From positions 6,061,501 to 6,125,500 of the forward strand of contig CANUEZ040000129.1 of assembly GCA_948099385.1 (NCBI GenBank): a stretch of 64,000 bases of DNA. The letters are read 5' to 3'. This stretch comes from Fasciola hepatica (Eukaryota > Platyhelminthes > Trematoda > Plagiorchiida > Fasciolidae). The stretch's first letter is position 1. The number at the start of each line of letters is the position of its first letter. The position numbers and the translations under genes are program-made. Shown piece by piece: positions 36,281 through 47,940 of the stretch. The notes below the pieces were generated by a model that worked only from the letters and a program-made list of their open reading frames with translations, was not told the DNA's origin and ran no database searches.

Positions 36281-37159
36281 AAATGCTATGCAAAGTCTCA
36301 TCAAGTTGAAAACTTAGGCAAAAATAAAGATAGAAATGACAATGTTGCCCCCCGTTAAAAAAACTTTGAATCACTGAATGTTTCACCTGCCCCAAAATGG
36401 CCATAACCCCTCTCCTGAATGAAAGTGAAAAAAGAATAAAAATGTAAAGATAACTGTAAGTCTCATTATCTTAACCACTAGAGACATATTCTTGAAAGTC
36501 TGCAAACGATCACGATTTTTGAACGACCGTCGAATCCACCACAAGCCTTTCGTGATAAATGAATCAAAGAATTGACAGTCTGCATGGTTATCCGAATTTT
36601 TGCAGATAACCTTTCTGCTTTGTCAAATACAGGGCCATAGGAAGTTCACACCACCAAGAAGATTGACTTGTTGAGCGAGTCGTTTAGAAAGGTTTCTTCT
36701 CCTTCACAGCATTATACAGAAAGAAAGTTTTACAGGTAAAAATTTCCGTTATTTTTACCAAACTTTCCATTCAGGCGCGACACCCACACCATCACCAGAA
36801 AATTCAAACTGACTTTCATTACTTGTGGCCAGGTTATGGCAATATCCTTGCAAATAAAGAAATTGGAATGCTAATATTTGTTGATATCAGTGTGATGCAG
36901 ATTTAAGCGTGGATACCATAAATACTTCAGTATCGTGCTAAACAGACCAAGCTTTCTGACCAGGTCCATTGCTCCACATGTTTTGCAAACTGACCTTGCC
37001 ATTTCAGCTCAAATTATTTCACAGCGGACTTTCAAATTTGACAGCCTATAGGTGAGCGGTTCTCGGTACCAACCAACACCGGGCCCGTGTAAATATAAGA
37101 GGGCAATTCGGTAAAGTTGCAATAGATTGAATTAATCTGAATGGTCCCATTTTCAGGGA

Positions 37160-37470
37160 TCATACGTTTCTCGCAAAGCCTGCCTCACACGTGGTGTCGC
37201 CGTGACTTCCAACTTCTCTTCAAAAATCGGTTTACATCGCCGTGGTCCGTAGTAATTTACTCCACCGTTGGGATACGTGGTCACTTCGCGTTGGGGATGA
37301 TAGATATCCTCCTGTATTCGACAACCAAAGTACACGAAGCTTTGCTGGCGTCAGACGGGAACACCAAGTGGCCAATGAAGAGGTGCGCCTTAACGTATTG
37401 GGTGTACAAAAGAGTCTTCTTAAGAAAGTACTCGATTTACACCGGCAACCACCGCGAAACCGGTAGCGTT
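37160..37470 (+). mobile_element. RTE-clade LINE fragment (copy 3)
   Basis: Across one frameshift the plus strand encodes SLPHTWCRRDFQLLFKNR (the 'NLRHLWRRRDIRLSIKGR' block) and then DTWSLRVGD, FDNQSTRSFAGVRREHQVAN and EEVRLNVLG, the conserved RTE C-terminal blocks. Only about 300 bp survive, ending around DLHRQPPR, where a canonical copy reads LHRLRWLGH. It sits between two exons of the minus-strand candidate gene, in antisense orientation, hence presumably in an intron. Confidence 0.8.
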
Positions 37471-38005
37471 CTACCTGTAAAACTTTGTCCACACTTTTAT
37501 ATACTACTCATTATCAATATATGCGCATATATAAATAAATATCTAACACAAAAAATGATGCATTGATTGAATTTAGAGGCAACAAAACAATCTATACTGG
37601 TGTATAATATTCAGTTACAAAATATCAGTAAACTATGGCTGGTCAGTGGGTTCATATCGCTCACCTTGACGTTAAGCTTGGAAAGCGGCCGAGGAATTAC
37701 TGAACAGATTTTTCATTTCTATAATTACACTGACTGACTCAACTGTTTACTGGCTCTCCTACCTGCTTGTTTAGTCGTCCCTCAGCTACGGCTAGGCTTT
37801 GATGTGATTACAAAATCAGTACAACCGTAATTATTCTACTGCTAATCCCAAACAGAAAAATGTGCATTTCTATTGGTTTTCGTATCTTTGTGATAAATTA
37901 TTTCACTGACGAATCGGCAAAGAACGGAATAAAACGGTTCATATTGATTGCATAGATTTTCTATTGATGGAAACACGGATAAATCATAATCGTCAGTGCT
38001 TTTAC

Positions 38006-38185
38006 GTTCGGAAGCATTAATAACGTTCTATAATCAACTGATATTTCCATGATTTTATTCCGGAACATCGCAGATTCAGTCGTGTTAATCGTTTTGTACA
38101 AATCAATTTGGTGAGTCGTGGACCCGGATAGAGACAAGACTTTTTCACGTAATAAGCTGCTTCGAGACAAATTCAAGTAGATTCC
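38006..38185 (-). CDS. Candidate upstream exon, same minus-strand gene
   Basis: A very good acceptor (AATTCCACCATTTTCTACTC followed by ACCACCAG, exon from 38185) and a donor AAC/GTAAAA (exon end 38006) bound exactly 180 nt, 60 codons, phase 0 at both ends. The peptide begins GIYLNLSRSSLLREKVLSLS and contains INTTESAMFRNKIMEIS; two NxT/S sequons are compatible with a secreted or lumenal protein. No domain is recognised. Being the third exon in this stretch with both edges in phase 0 strengthens the call; the alternative is an isolated open frame. Confidence 0.45.
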
Positions 38186-38779
38186 CTGGTGGTGAGTAGA
38201 AAATGGTGGAATTGTTGATGAGTTCAAAAACCCACTACTTACAATGCAACATGACAACAGTGTAGTTTTTGGCAAATAATTAATATGTGATTCTATGTTC
38301 GAGATAAGTGAAAGAGAACACTTTTCAGGAGAAGCATAACTGCTTTTAATGATTCATTCTCTAGTCTCTATAAATGGCTGTGGTGAAATGTGTATGGGTC
38401 AGCTGAACCGGACACTGTTTGTAGGAATGAACTGGGATTAGGTCGGCTTGCTGGCCTGCAGGACTAGTTCCTGGCAGCTACGTTGTTCGGGTCTGAGTTA
38501 CTGGGTAGGTGTGGTTCATTTGCGGTCAGGGCAAATGAAGAACTTGAACGAATCTTTTAAGTTCTTAGAGCAGATGCGAAAGGCGGATGGAGTTGGCTAC
38601 TCTCACATGAATGTGCTTGTGGGGATCGAATGGAGGGCTCGGTCAGCAAATCAGAACGCCTAATCTACGTGTATTTGATGGTCTGAGTTCACCGGGTACC
38701 CTAGAATGGTTCCATTTCCTCCGAATTCCACAGTAGACAGTGTTCCCAAATCTTGGGAATAGGTGTCTTTCTGTTCTGC

Positions 38780-40500
38780 TGAAGCAGGTTGCATTACATT
38801 TGTATCAGAATGGATAGATTACCAATGAGGTGGCCAGAATAGGCAATACATCCATATTAAAATTTCAAATATTCGGAGAGCTTACAAATACACAGGCAAC
38901 ACGAGCTGGGTTGAATTTTCTATCCTCCGCAAATGCTGAACGTCTACTGACAAGGTCCAACACGGCTTCTCCTTTGAACAAACAGTTTCTTCTTGGATCA
39001 CACTTAGGTACGCACTCATATTTACTTCTATAAAGCGATCAGGGTAACGGTTCTGTTTGGGAATCTCTTTTACCTAGCCTAGTTCTTATACGGTCTCTTA
39101 TGAGAATAACTTGTTTACTCCCAAAACCAGGCACCGATTGAGGAATTTTGAATTCCATAGAAGCTAAGCTGATAAGTTAGTTTAATGTCGAGTCCGTATC
39201 TGGGGTCTGTTTACCCTCCTTTCAACTGTCCTGTAGGTGCTCCGGTGTATTACGATATCTAGGAAAGCTAATGTTTCGTTTCAGTCCCTCCTGTAAAACT
39301 GAATGGCTTTATGCGCACTGCTGAATGTGCTTTGCCTTTTCTGAGTAAATGTCTTTTTTTCTAAGGCAACAAATGTCATCCACGTACAGCTGATATAAGC
39401 TCATCGCTTGAAACTTCAGTTGTAATGCCATGCTTTCCCGTTTTGCAGTGGACGTTTACTAAAACTGGGTCCCATGGTGCTCCCACCTTGTTGATGATAC
39501 AGCCTTCTGGTAAACCGAAATCGGACATCAAAAATACATCTGAGAAATACTTCATTAAGGTCCTTCTGTGGTACGTGTATTGGAAATTGGTTGGTTTCTC
39601 TGTAGTCATAAATAAATCATGGGTCTCAAAGATGGGTACGATGGTGAAAAGCGGTATCACGTCGTGGAATACATCCGATCATTTGTTATTATGGTGTGTG
39701 ATGGTTCCAACAAATTCAAATGAACATTTAGACAGCTGTTGACGAAATTCCTGTGCACGCGTTCCGACTTAGCTGCAAGTCAGTTGGATATTTCATCATG
39801 AGGCGAGTTTTTCATTAGAAAGAAATGATCCCGAATATTAGCTTGTTGAAAAATCTTGTATAATCCATAAAACCGTGGAAAGATAGACCAGCATGGCTGG
39901 ATTATTTTGAAAGTGAGTTGGTCTAAACAGCCTCGATCTTTCATAGACTTCAATACTTGTATAATGTTCCTCAGCATAGACCATCTTTTCTCGTTCTCCG
40001 GGGGACTGTGGGCATATTGTTTTTGTACACTAGTTGACCAGACATTTTTCTGATTAAGTCAATTATATTCATGTTCACCACCCCGGATCTATTGCCCGGT
40101 CTTCTTTGTATGATGTCTCTACGTGGTTCTATGTCTTTCAATTCTTCTGGATGCCTTTATGATACTGGCCTTGGGATATATTCGCGACATTGATAATGAC
40201 CAATAACAGCGTGGCTGAAAATCGTTCCAGTTCATATAAAGATCCGGGTACCAGCTGGCATGTTTGTGATAAAAGGTTGTCGAACTGGATTTAGGTTTCT
40301 AACTGCCTTTTTTTACCACGTGGATAACAAATACTCACACCGAGCGATAGAGCTTTGGTTACAACGGCACTATTTTCCAAGTTCGATGAACTGTGTACGT
40401 AAAATTCGTGTTGCGTGGGAAAACTTGACTGAGGGTCAGTTGCCGTGTTTTAGACAGCTGGTGCTTGTAGGTGAATGCGCATAACTCAGGAATTCTCCCC
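38780..40500 (-). mobile_element. Penelope-like element relic, reverse transcriptase
   Basis: Blocks in order on the minus strand: ALSLGVSICYPRGKKRQLE near 40345 (PLE 'LSLG..F..P...' N-terminal motif); DRGCLDQLTFKIIQP and PRFYGLYKIFQ at about 39880 (canonical PRFYGLPKIHK); KVGAPWDPVLVN at 39489-39453 (the 'GVAMGSPLGPVLAN' motif, damaged); and YVDDICCL with the catalytic Y-V-D-D at 39386-39375. There are several stops and at least one frameshift between the last two. Downstream to about 38.8 kb the frame is barely recognisable, and no GIY-YIG domain was found. The element is dead. It lies upstream of the phase-0 exons of the minus-strand candidate gene and in the same orientation. Confidence 0.85.
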
Positions 40501-41064
40501 TTTCCTACTGAGGCAAGTCATTCACGGCAGTATGTCGCTGAAATAGGCTTTTCTTGTAGTTTGGAACGTACTATGTCGCGTGGGTTCACCGCTTGTCTAT
40601 GGAGTGTTTTTGAGTTAGAATAGATTCTGTTACCCAGGTAAGCCGTGTATTATTTTTTTGGAAACAATACATTCCATGCAAGTGTGGAATAATTGAGTAC
40701 ATACATTTGCTTCGGCTAGCAGCTTGCAGAAATTGAAAAAATCAGCCCACAAGTGTCACTTTTGTAAAGGCATTTTTTCGGTGGGGATCATTCACAGGGA
40801 ACTTTTTAGACCGAATGTCAAATAAATCAAAACTGGAAATGTTATCCATGATATTGGTTGCGATACTCGTTTACTGGGATACTTCCTCCCCGTGGTTTAT
40901 TTATTTGTCCATTGGCTCACCAGAACGCATTAGTCAGGCAATGCTCCGGGCCACACCCCGTTTATTCATTCCCATTGTGGTGAGAATGCTACACTAACCG
41001 AATATGGGGGTCAAATTTATGAAGGACTGTAACCGCAGGTTGTGTTTTCTAGCGCTTTGCATAC

Positions 41065-41184
41065 AACATCAGGAAAGTAACACAAAATAGGTGTCGCAGA
41101 ATAATCATTGACAAATGTTATCGTTTTAAAACAATTTCCAAGGATAACGCAAGTTTTCGCTGATCGTTTTTTTATATGGGTATT
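41065..41184 (-). CDS. Weak candidate exon
   Basis: A 120-nt frame lies between an acceptor-like GGTAATCATTTTACAG and a donor-like GTT/GTATGC, phase 0 at both edges, encoding NTHIKKRSAKTCVILGNCFK and onward to CYFPDV. It could be a further 5' exon of the candidate gene at 34.3-38.2 kb, with the PLE in the intron between. The splice sites are mediocre and the frame short. Confidence 0.2.
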
Positions 41185-41315
41185 CTGTAAAATGATTACC
41201 ACCAAATTCCGAACATACGTTGATTTTTTATTGAGCAAGTGCATGTTGTTTCTCGTGAAGATTATCTAAAACCATTTTTCTGAGTCAAAATATGACTTAA
41301 ATGGTGATCCACAGG

Positions 41316-41385
<70 letters not shown>

Positions 41386-41393
41386 CCACAGAC
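41316..41393. repeat. (TA)n microsatellite, long
   Basis: About 78 bp of alternating T and A, the longest perfect simple repeat in the window. Likely to be length-variable between individuals. Confidence 0.98.
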
Positions 41394-43970
41394 AACTGAA
41401 ACGAACGTTATTATATTTCCGTGAATAGGCAAAACGGGTGAACAAAAAGCTGTATCGAAAGTTAGATTTTAAAAGCCATCAGATACAGGAGTGATTCGTC
41501 AAAAGTTCGCTCCCATATGGACTCGATAACCGGGTTCTTTAGCATTAGATCGAAACTCCTGTTGTGGAGATGTACTGGCATCTGCAAAATGTACTCATTT
41601 TTAATCTCACCATTACTGAGTGAAATGTTTTATTTGTCATCTGAAATGTTCATGTTCATCGCAAATAAACCCATCATCCCCCGTTTGTTGTACTACAGCA
41701 AACAGTTAGGGAAGTGCTATCCGTATAATTCTTTATACGTCATGCAATATCTGTCTGGAAGTATGGAGCGATGCCTTTGTGTAATGATGGTTACCATGGC
41801 ATTTATGTCTGAAGTTTGAATGTGTAAAGTGATTGAATTCTTATTCTTGACCAACTGCTAGAACCGTAAATTCAGAGTTCACCACCGGTAGTTTTTTAAC
41901 TAGTCACTAAAGGCTGATATTGTTGGAAACACTTATCTATGCTTGAATGTCTATCATACACGTACTTCAAAGAAGAAACGCAGAAAAATACAAAAGTCTT
42001 GCGAGGGAGAACATAAATGCCTTGCTAATCAACAGCAAGCTACCGACTGCCGGTTACCTCACTGAATAATTATTTTGGCAACTTCAAGTAGGTGAGCTCA
42101 ACACCAAAATTTATGTTCATGAGGTACATGATCAATTCATGTTGTACCTGCTACACCGTAAGAGGAATAACTGAAAATCGGAAACGGTATCTGCTTCCTT
42201 AAAGGAAACAAAGATTACCTTCTCCGGGCCCATCTGTCTCGCATTTTTGGTTCACACACTGCTGGAATACTTCATGTGAATCAGGTTTTCGTTGCTTTAC
42301 CATGGTGGTCCCAGCTTTTTGGTAATCCAACTTCGGTCTTATGCGCCCAGCGAAGGTCGGTGTGTGTTTGAAAAATAAGTAAAAGAAAATCGCATTGTAT
42401 GTCGCTTCGGCTGCTAATTTATTTCATAGAATATGAAGATCGCATTTGAGAAACTCACACGAAAGTGAATTCCCAAAGAAATTGATGCCAAATACATTGA
42501 AGTGGCAAACGTTAGTTTGGAGTTTGCTGTTTGGGCAATCAGTTACGGTAATTTTTTTCGGGATAACGCCACCAAAGTAACTCTGAACAGTGGCAGCAGA
42601 ACAATGAACAAGATCGTGTTAATGGACTTCCTTTTGTGAATCTAAGATAATGTTTTGGGATGCAATGGTTTATGCACAGGCAGGAGCGATTAAAAAACCC
42701 GTCGTGGAATTTTTGACTAGCATGGTGTGATGCTTGTTAAACGAGCCCGTAAGGAGGAAACTATCGTGATGTTGAATTGTATAACATCCGGTGTTCTGTT
42801 CTGTTCACATTATGCAGATCAGGGGGGAAGAACAAACCCGAGGATATTCTTCCTCAGTGGTTATACATCCGGAACTTGTAAGGGAACTGTATTGTCTCAC
42901 GCAAAATGATTATGTTTTTACAGAACTAATCACATTTGCATAGGGTGAAACATGATAAAATGGAACACTCCATTCAACTCAAAGTACTAGCTTGCATGTG
43001 AATGTTTCCCACTTTCCTATCGACACCTTACATATCAGGTCGTGTACAGCGCTAAAGTAGGATATACCAAAAACCTTTTTATGGTATCTGCTTGTAAAAG
43101 AGACAAATTAGGAGTGGTGGATGAATTTACTCTCTTATCCGTTCGTAAACCTACATTTGTAAATTTTTAAGCATAGTGAAGGCAAAAGAATTGGCAGTAT
43201 ACAACATATTGTGAAATGTTCTTTCTTCGAAACGAGACTAAATGAAGGGGATAAAAATTACATGTATTTATTCACTCACTCTTCCAGTTTTTACCAATTA
43301 TCAGATAGGCTACCCAAATCAGTCAAAATAGTCAGCTGACTACGAAGATTTTCGACAACCTCGTGTTACCGAACACGAAGCGCATACGGATAATGCTTGA
43401 CTTCGTGCATCTTCTGTTAGATACACTGCGAACCGAACTGGGTTCCCATACTTGGACCACTTTCTCACCGGTACAAATAGTATCAGGATGGAGAACTTAC
43501 AACAATCTCCATACGTCATGATGTAAAGATAATGAGTTTGTAGGGACTAATTTTGCTCCTAACATATAGATCACTAAGCACACCTTTGCGTACGTGCACC
43601 TCAATGCACATATTACGTGTTGCTACTCAGCTGCGCTCACGTATGCGTGGTTGGGATACTTAGGATCGTGATGCACTTGTGACACTGTATTTCGCCATTG
43701 CCAGAATCTGAAGATGCATGGGTTTTGAGGAGTGTAGAAGCACCATTTTAGAAGTCAGATAGCTGAACAGCATGCCAATTAGGTGATGTTTTTGTTAGCC
43801 AAGTATTCGTTGATAACACTTCGAACAATATACGTCCTGCAGTCTGTGCCAAGGACTGCCGTGGTGTTGAGTTCATTGGAACAACAGCCTAACCCTTGGT
43901 CTCAACAAATTTGTGATAATATACGCTTAACTTAGTAGGTGGTATGATATTCAACATGTGGTACCAATGT
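41394..43970. other. Unrecognised DNA
   Basis: A 100-codon frame at 41517-41819 is hydrophobic and Cys/Met-rich but matches nothing known to me. No other supported feature on either strand. Confidence 0.45.
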
Positions 43971-43974
43971 TCAG

Positions 43975-44140
43975 CGCAACACTAAAGCTATGGAGCAAAG
44001 TTAGAGTGTATAAATCTATTGAAGAATCACCGGAGTTGCGCTTCTACCGAGCCCCTACAACGAGTCTAAAAGGAGATAAAAATATTGTGGATCACACCAC
44101 CAGGTTATTCGTTCTAGAGCTCGACCAAAGATTGCCCCAG
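43975..44140 (+). CDS. Candidate internal exon, unknown protein
   Basis: Between an acceptor-like GTACCAATGTTCAG and a good donor CCCCAG/GTTAGT lies a 166-nt open stretch encoding about 55 residues (ATLKLWSKVRVYKSIEES... YRAPTTSLKGDKNIVDHTTR ... LELDQRLPQ). Start phase 2, end phase 0. The peptide is polar with a balanced composition, as in a real soluble domain, but no family could be assigned. No neighbouring exon was found on this strand. Confidence 0.3.
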
Positions 44141-44874
44141 GTTAGTCCGAAGATATATATCGATATGCAGTCATATGTGCAATTTCATATAATTTCATGC
44201 CTTGTGAAACGTTTCTCCGCGATGATAATCCCAGGAATGAATTTTCCATGCTGGATCAAAATATTCCAAACGATCTTATTTTGATCTTTGCAGCTCCAGA
44301 CACGGCTAGGAACTTTGTTCCAGCTGAATAAAATATGGACTATGTACGCAAAGCTGATGACATTGAGCATTCGATAAATAGCCGTATTAGTATTTTTCGG
44401 GTACATTTCATCACGATGTTGTAGATAGCTTAACAATAGTGATTTCTTTTTGTTACCGTTCAGTTTAGAGAAGCAATTTCAAAGGATAATAATAAGATTG
44501 TATACGACTGCATTATACGACTTGGAGATATCGAGCCGTGCTGTAAAATGCCTACAAAAAACGAGACTTTGTCTTGACGCTGTTTGAAGACCGATGTGCA
44601 TTCACTACGCGATGACTTGCACTGGATGCCTCCCTTCATCCGGTGATTCAGTCTCGATTGACCGAGAAAACGAAGAAATGGCGAAATAGGCTTAAACCCA
44701 AAGAACCAGCCCACGGGTTACATTCATTTCTTTACTGTCTGGAGCAAAGCCCCTGGATGGTGCATGCCAAAAAACAAACACGGCGAGAAGCACTTTGTTG
44801 TAGAGAAACCTCTTAAGACATACTCTTTTTTATGACACCTTTCTTACTTCTTTCTTTTGTTTACTGTACACAGT

Positions 44875-45055
44875 GCTCATCAAATCAGGGAAAGGTCCGA
44901 AGCCAGTGAAAGGCTGCCAAATGGAAAAGTGACCGGCGGTGGTGGGAATCGAACCTGGGTCGGTACTGTCCAAAATCTCGAATAATATTATTACAGAGGA
45001 CAAAAAGCATTTACCTCGATCGATGACCACGGTCCAAAAATTCATGCTTTGGCCC
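44875..45055 (-). mobile_element. tRNA-derived SINE, family A, copy 2
   Basis: On the minus strand: B box GGTTCGATTCCC (about 44954-44943), then CACCACCGCCGGTCACTT, then a TTTGGCAG spacer and CTTTCACTGGCTTCGGACC. The same series of blocks occurs at 3.8 kb and 47.5 kb. Upstream, the segment 45000-45050 (AAGCATGAATTTTTGG... on the minus strand) may hold the tRNA-like head. This copy has the best B box of the three and is probably the youngest. Confidence 0.7.
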
Positions 45056-45925
45056 ATTTACCGGCCGAAATCAGTTGCACACATAGCCATTTACTTCTGC
45101 AATACTACGTGAAACTTTATTGAGCAATGTTCAAACTATGAGTGTTTCAGGAACGAACATCTCCCAGATCAACAATTCAGGTTTTATGTTTCTAAATTTG
45201 TTTGACGAAAAAAGTATGTATGTATGAATACTACCTGAGCGGGATCACGGAGAAGTACTAGACTCCATTGATTCAGAAATTATTATGAGTTAGATATCCA
45301 GACTAATACACCGATCATGGAAAGTTGTCGGTAACATTTTAAAGGATTAAAAATGATATACATCTAAGAAGAAACATGGAATGCTAAGTAAAACGTTTGC
45401 GAAGGTCAACGGGCAATTACTGATTGTTGTATACTACCGAATAACAGGTGCGTCAAGGTTGAAGAGGTCCACGCGGTTGGATATTGGTGTTAATCGTGTA
45501 GAGCAGATGTTACAACCAGCTACAAATATTCGATGATGAAAGATCGGAACAGTACTATGGATGACTGAAAGGGATGTTTTCGATTGGGTCAAGTGAGTCA
45601 GAAGTCACATAAAATGGGAGGCTAAAAGGAGTTACGTGAAGTTTTGCGATCAAAAGCTCAATATGAGTGCCCCTGTGTGGACTAATGAACTACTGGCATG
45701 ACATGGGAAGGCAGGGTGAACTTCGGCCTGTAGGCTTTCGATTGGCGCTTAGTGATTGTGTGCTTTGCTACTTTTGCAGACGGTAAACCACAGCTTATAG
45801 CTTCTTTTTCAAAGGGAAGCAGACATCTAAATGGTGAATAGGAACTTCGGATGAATCCTTTTCCCAGCTATTTGTGAACAATGGGGAGGGTTTATCTGTT
45901 TCTGAAGGTAATAGCCGCCATGCAT
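45056..45925. other. Unrecognised DNA, possibly upstream RTE
   Basis: From about 45420 composition becomes GC-richer and may represent highly decayed upstream RTE sequence, but no block is recognisable before 45950. A good acceptor consensus (GTGCTTTGCTACTTTTGCAG, ending 45780) stands alone. Confidence 0.4.
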
Positions 45926-45929
45926 ATAG

Positions 45930-46510
45930 TTCATTTCACTCAAATGGGGTCACTTTTTCAAAACATGGAGAGTCTTTGAGTATACGGAAGTCTCATTTGG
46001 CTTTCTCGTACACCAGTCAACTGTGTCGTCGACTTGACATCAGTTTATTTAATAAAGGTGCAGTGTTCACTGCGACAGGTGAGTTGATCATTCCGTATAG
46101 TTCAGAAACATGGCAGTTAATGACAGCGAATGCATGCAGATAATCGGCACTGGAAAAACGATATTTTTGGAGCATTGCGCAAATTTGTTTTCTTCGGCTT
46201 GAGTTAATACGTCAGCAAAGCCAATCATCGGATGAAGCGCTAAACCTCTTCCAGCGTATATTGCTGGGGTATGTGTTGTGCAAGCTCCCAGTTATGAATC
46301 GTCTTCAAACAATGTCTGATGAAGCCAGCAGTGATTGGAGTCTCAACGACCCTGATCAGTCTGCGACAGAGATGATATGTGTCAAAAGCCTAACCGGTTG
46401 ACCCCGCCGTCGTATTCCCGTTAGGTCATCAAGGTGGGGTTCGAGTGTTGTGGCTGTACGTGGTGAGCGGGACATTCTGGTTCTCACGAACCTTCCTAGT
46501 TGAATTCCCA
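45930..46510 (+). mobile_element. RTE-clade LINE, 3' end (copy 4)
   Basis: Plus-strand frame SIRKSHLAFSYTSQLCRRLD (canonical 'RI.KARLAFANLRHLWRRRD'), ISLFNKGAVFTATGELI, IPYSSETWQL, then in another frame EKRYFWSIAQICF and a weak CVKSLTG. These match, block by block, the C-terminal part of the RTE copies elsewhere in this window. The copy is much more diverged than copies 1 and 2, and the RT catalytic region is absent. Confidence 0.75.
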
Positions 46511-47022
46511 GTGGTATACTCAATTTTTTAACTATTCTATTGTGTTGATTTTTTTGAAGTTTCAACTGAGGTGGACGGATTATAGCACTTCAAAATAAAC
46601 TGAACTCTCTGGATAATGAAAATACACCTGTCTGTAAAATAAATATTGTCTACATTACAGAATTCATATACTGAGTACAAATTTCGAATTTTCAGAAGAA
46701 TCAGCAAGGCAGAGCTGGAATATTTAGCACAGCGAACCATATGATTCACAGTGTTATATTGTCAGTTGGAAAAAATCGAAATAAATTGATAACTCAAGTA
46801 AAACACTGCTAGTACGTGCAGTTTTGCCACCCGGATACACCTGGCATTTCACTTAGCTGTGAAAGTGGTTGTTTCACGTGTTTTTATGATGTGCCCTGTA
46901 CACAACCAAAACGAGACGAAAGTTTAATGATTATTGATCAACCAGTTTTCACAGTAAGGTTATTTGAAGTTATCAGTTCGTCAGGCCTTATTGTTAATCA
47001 AATCAGTTGAACTTCCAATTAC

Positions 47023-47259
47023 CCAGTATGATGTTTTGTTCGGGCTTCTCTTGTATTTCCACCACTTTATATCTACGAATTTCTCGTTCCATAATTATGT
47101 TTTTTAAGTTTCCGTAAACGAGAAAATTCAGGTGAGATCGATCCATGGCAGCTTTGCTAATTGCGACACTGAGGTGACGCACACAAAACAATATGTCGCG
47201 TAATTTGACTCCGTCAAATGCAACTGTGAGTTTCGGTGGACTCTTATCATTGATGTCCA
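47023..47259 (-). CDS. Candidate exon with cadherin-like linker
   Basis: A 237-nt open stretch lies between an acceptor-like ACGTTTTTAAG and a donor CTGG/GTAATT, phase 1 at both ends (a symmetrical exon). The first residues read VDINDKSPPKLTV, which resembles the calcium-binding linker between cadherin repeats (DxNDxxP, followed by a beta-strand). The following sequence (AAMDRSHLNFLVYG...) has only weak cadherin character and lacks the usual VxExxPxG block, so the domain call is tentative. The remainder is basic and ends EIQEKPEQNIIL. It could be an exon of a large adhesion protein whose other exons lie outside the window or in long introns. Confidence 0.3.
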
Positions 47260-47399
47260 CTTAAAAACGTTCTATTCATTCTGTGAAATGTACACATATA
47301 CTGCATCGTATAATAAGAAAAGGGTTATTCCAATGGGTGTATGTAAATAATCTCAATAAATTAACGGAATACAACCTCTTTCAGATAACTGCGTACTAC

Positions 47400-47560
47400 T
47401 TTATGGCAGTTGCTTCAGGCACTATCAGCACTGGTGGCAGTCAAAAGATCTTCGTGGTTGGTTTTTAAACCTTTGGTCCCTTGTTCGACTCATGCTTCCA
47501 CCACCGGCCATTCCCTAACTGATAGTCTCTAACTGACCGCGACACCTTTCTGACATAATA
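47400..47560 (+). mobile_element. tRNA-derived SINE, family A, copy 3
   Basis: Plus strand: B-box-like TTGTTCGACTC (47481-47491), then CCACCACCGGCCATTCC and a TAGTCTCTAACTGACCGCG block that aligns with TTTCACTGGCTTCGG of the 44.9 kb copy. Relative to copy 2 it has a few extra bases just after the B box. A possible A box lies near 47405. It is opposite in orientation to copies 1 and 2. Confidence 0.5.
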
Positions 47561-47670
47561 TACCAATATTTCATGACAGAAGAAAGTAGGTAAAAAGACA
47601 GCTGGCTGCACCAGAGCTATCCTGCATTTATATATCAGAACCTAAAAAACGATGCGCTATGTGGTATGCA

Positions 47671-47940
47671 AGTAGGTAAGTGTTTATTGTTCGGTAACAT
47701 AGCTTTATCGGAAAAGATGGTGGTCATTCGACGTTTTGCTTACCATAGGAAACCTTTCTCAAGACCAGTTTGCAGTCGAATGGTCTCGGGATAATAACCC
47801 CAAAGGCCAAGATTACTATCCGAAGATCATTCGATTGCAAACTGGTCTTGAGATAGGTTACTCGCGGTAACCGAACGTTCAACTAACTACCATCTTTACC
47901 GAAAAAGCTGTGTTACCCAACAGTAAACACTTAGCTATCT
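47671..47940. repeat. Foldback with ~126-bp inverted arms
   Basis: Positions 47671-47796 and 47813-47940 are reverse complements at roughly four positions in five, separated by only about 16 nt (AACCCCAAAGGCCAAG). The best-paired part is the inner end: AAGACCAGTTTGCAGTCGAA on the left faces TTCGATTGCAAACTGGTCTT on the right with one mismatch. No coding content. It could be a MITE-type foldback element or, if transcribed, a long hairpin RNA precursor. Confidence 0.85.

Noticed and set aside
37153..37492. Minus-strand open frames as exons of the candidate gene
   Set aside because: They are antisense to RTE copy 3 and contain no independent signal.
31790..37800. Shared CTCAGCTACRGCTAG near 31811 and 37773 as a dispersed repeat
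   Set aside because: The match is ~15 bp with only loose similarity around it, not clearly above chance in a window this size.
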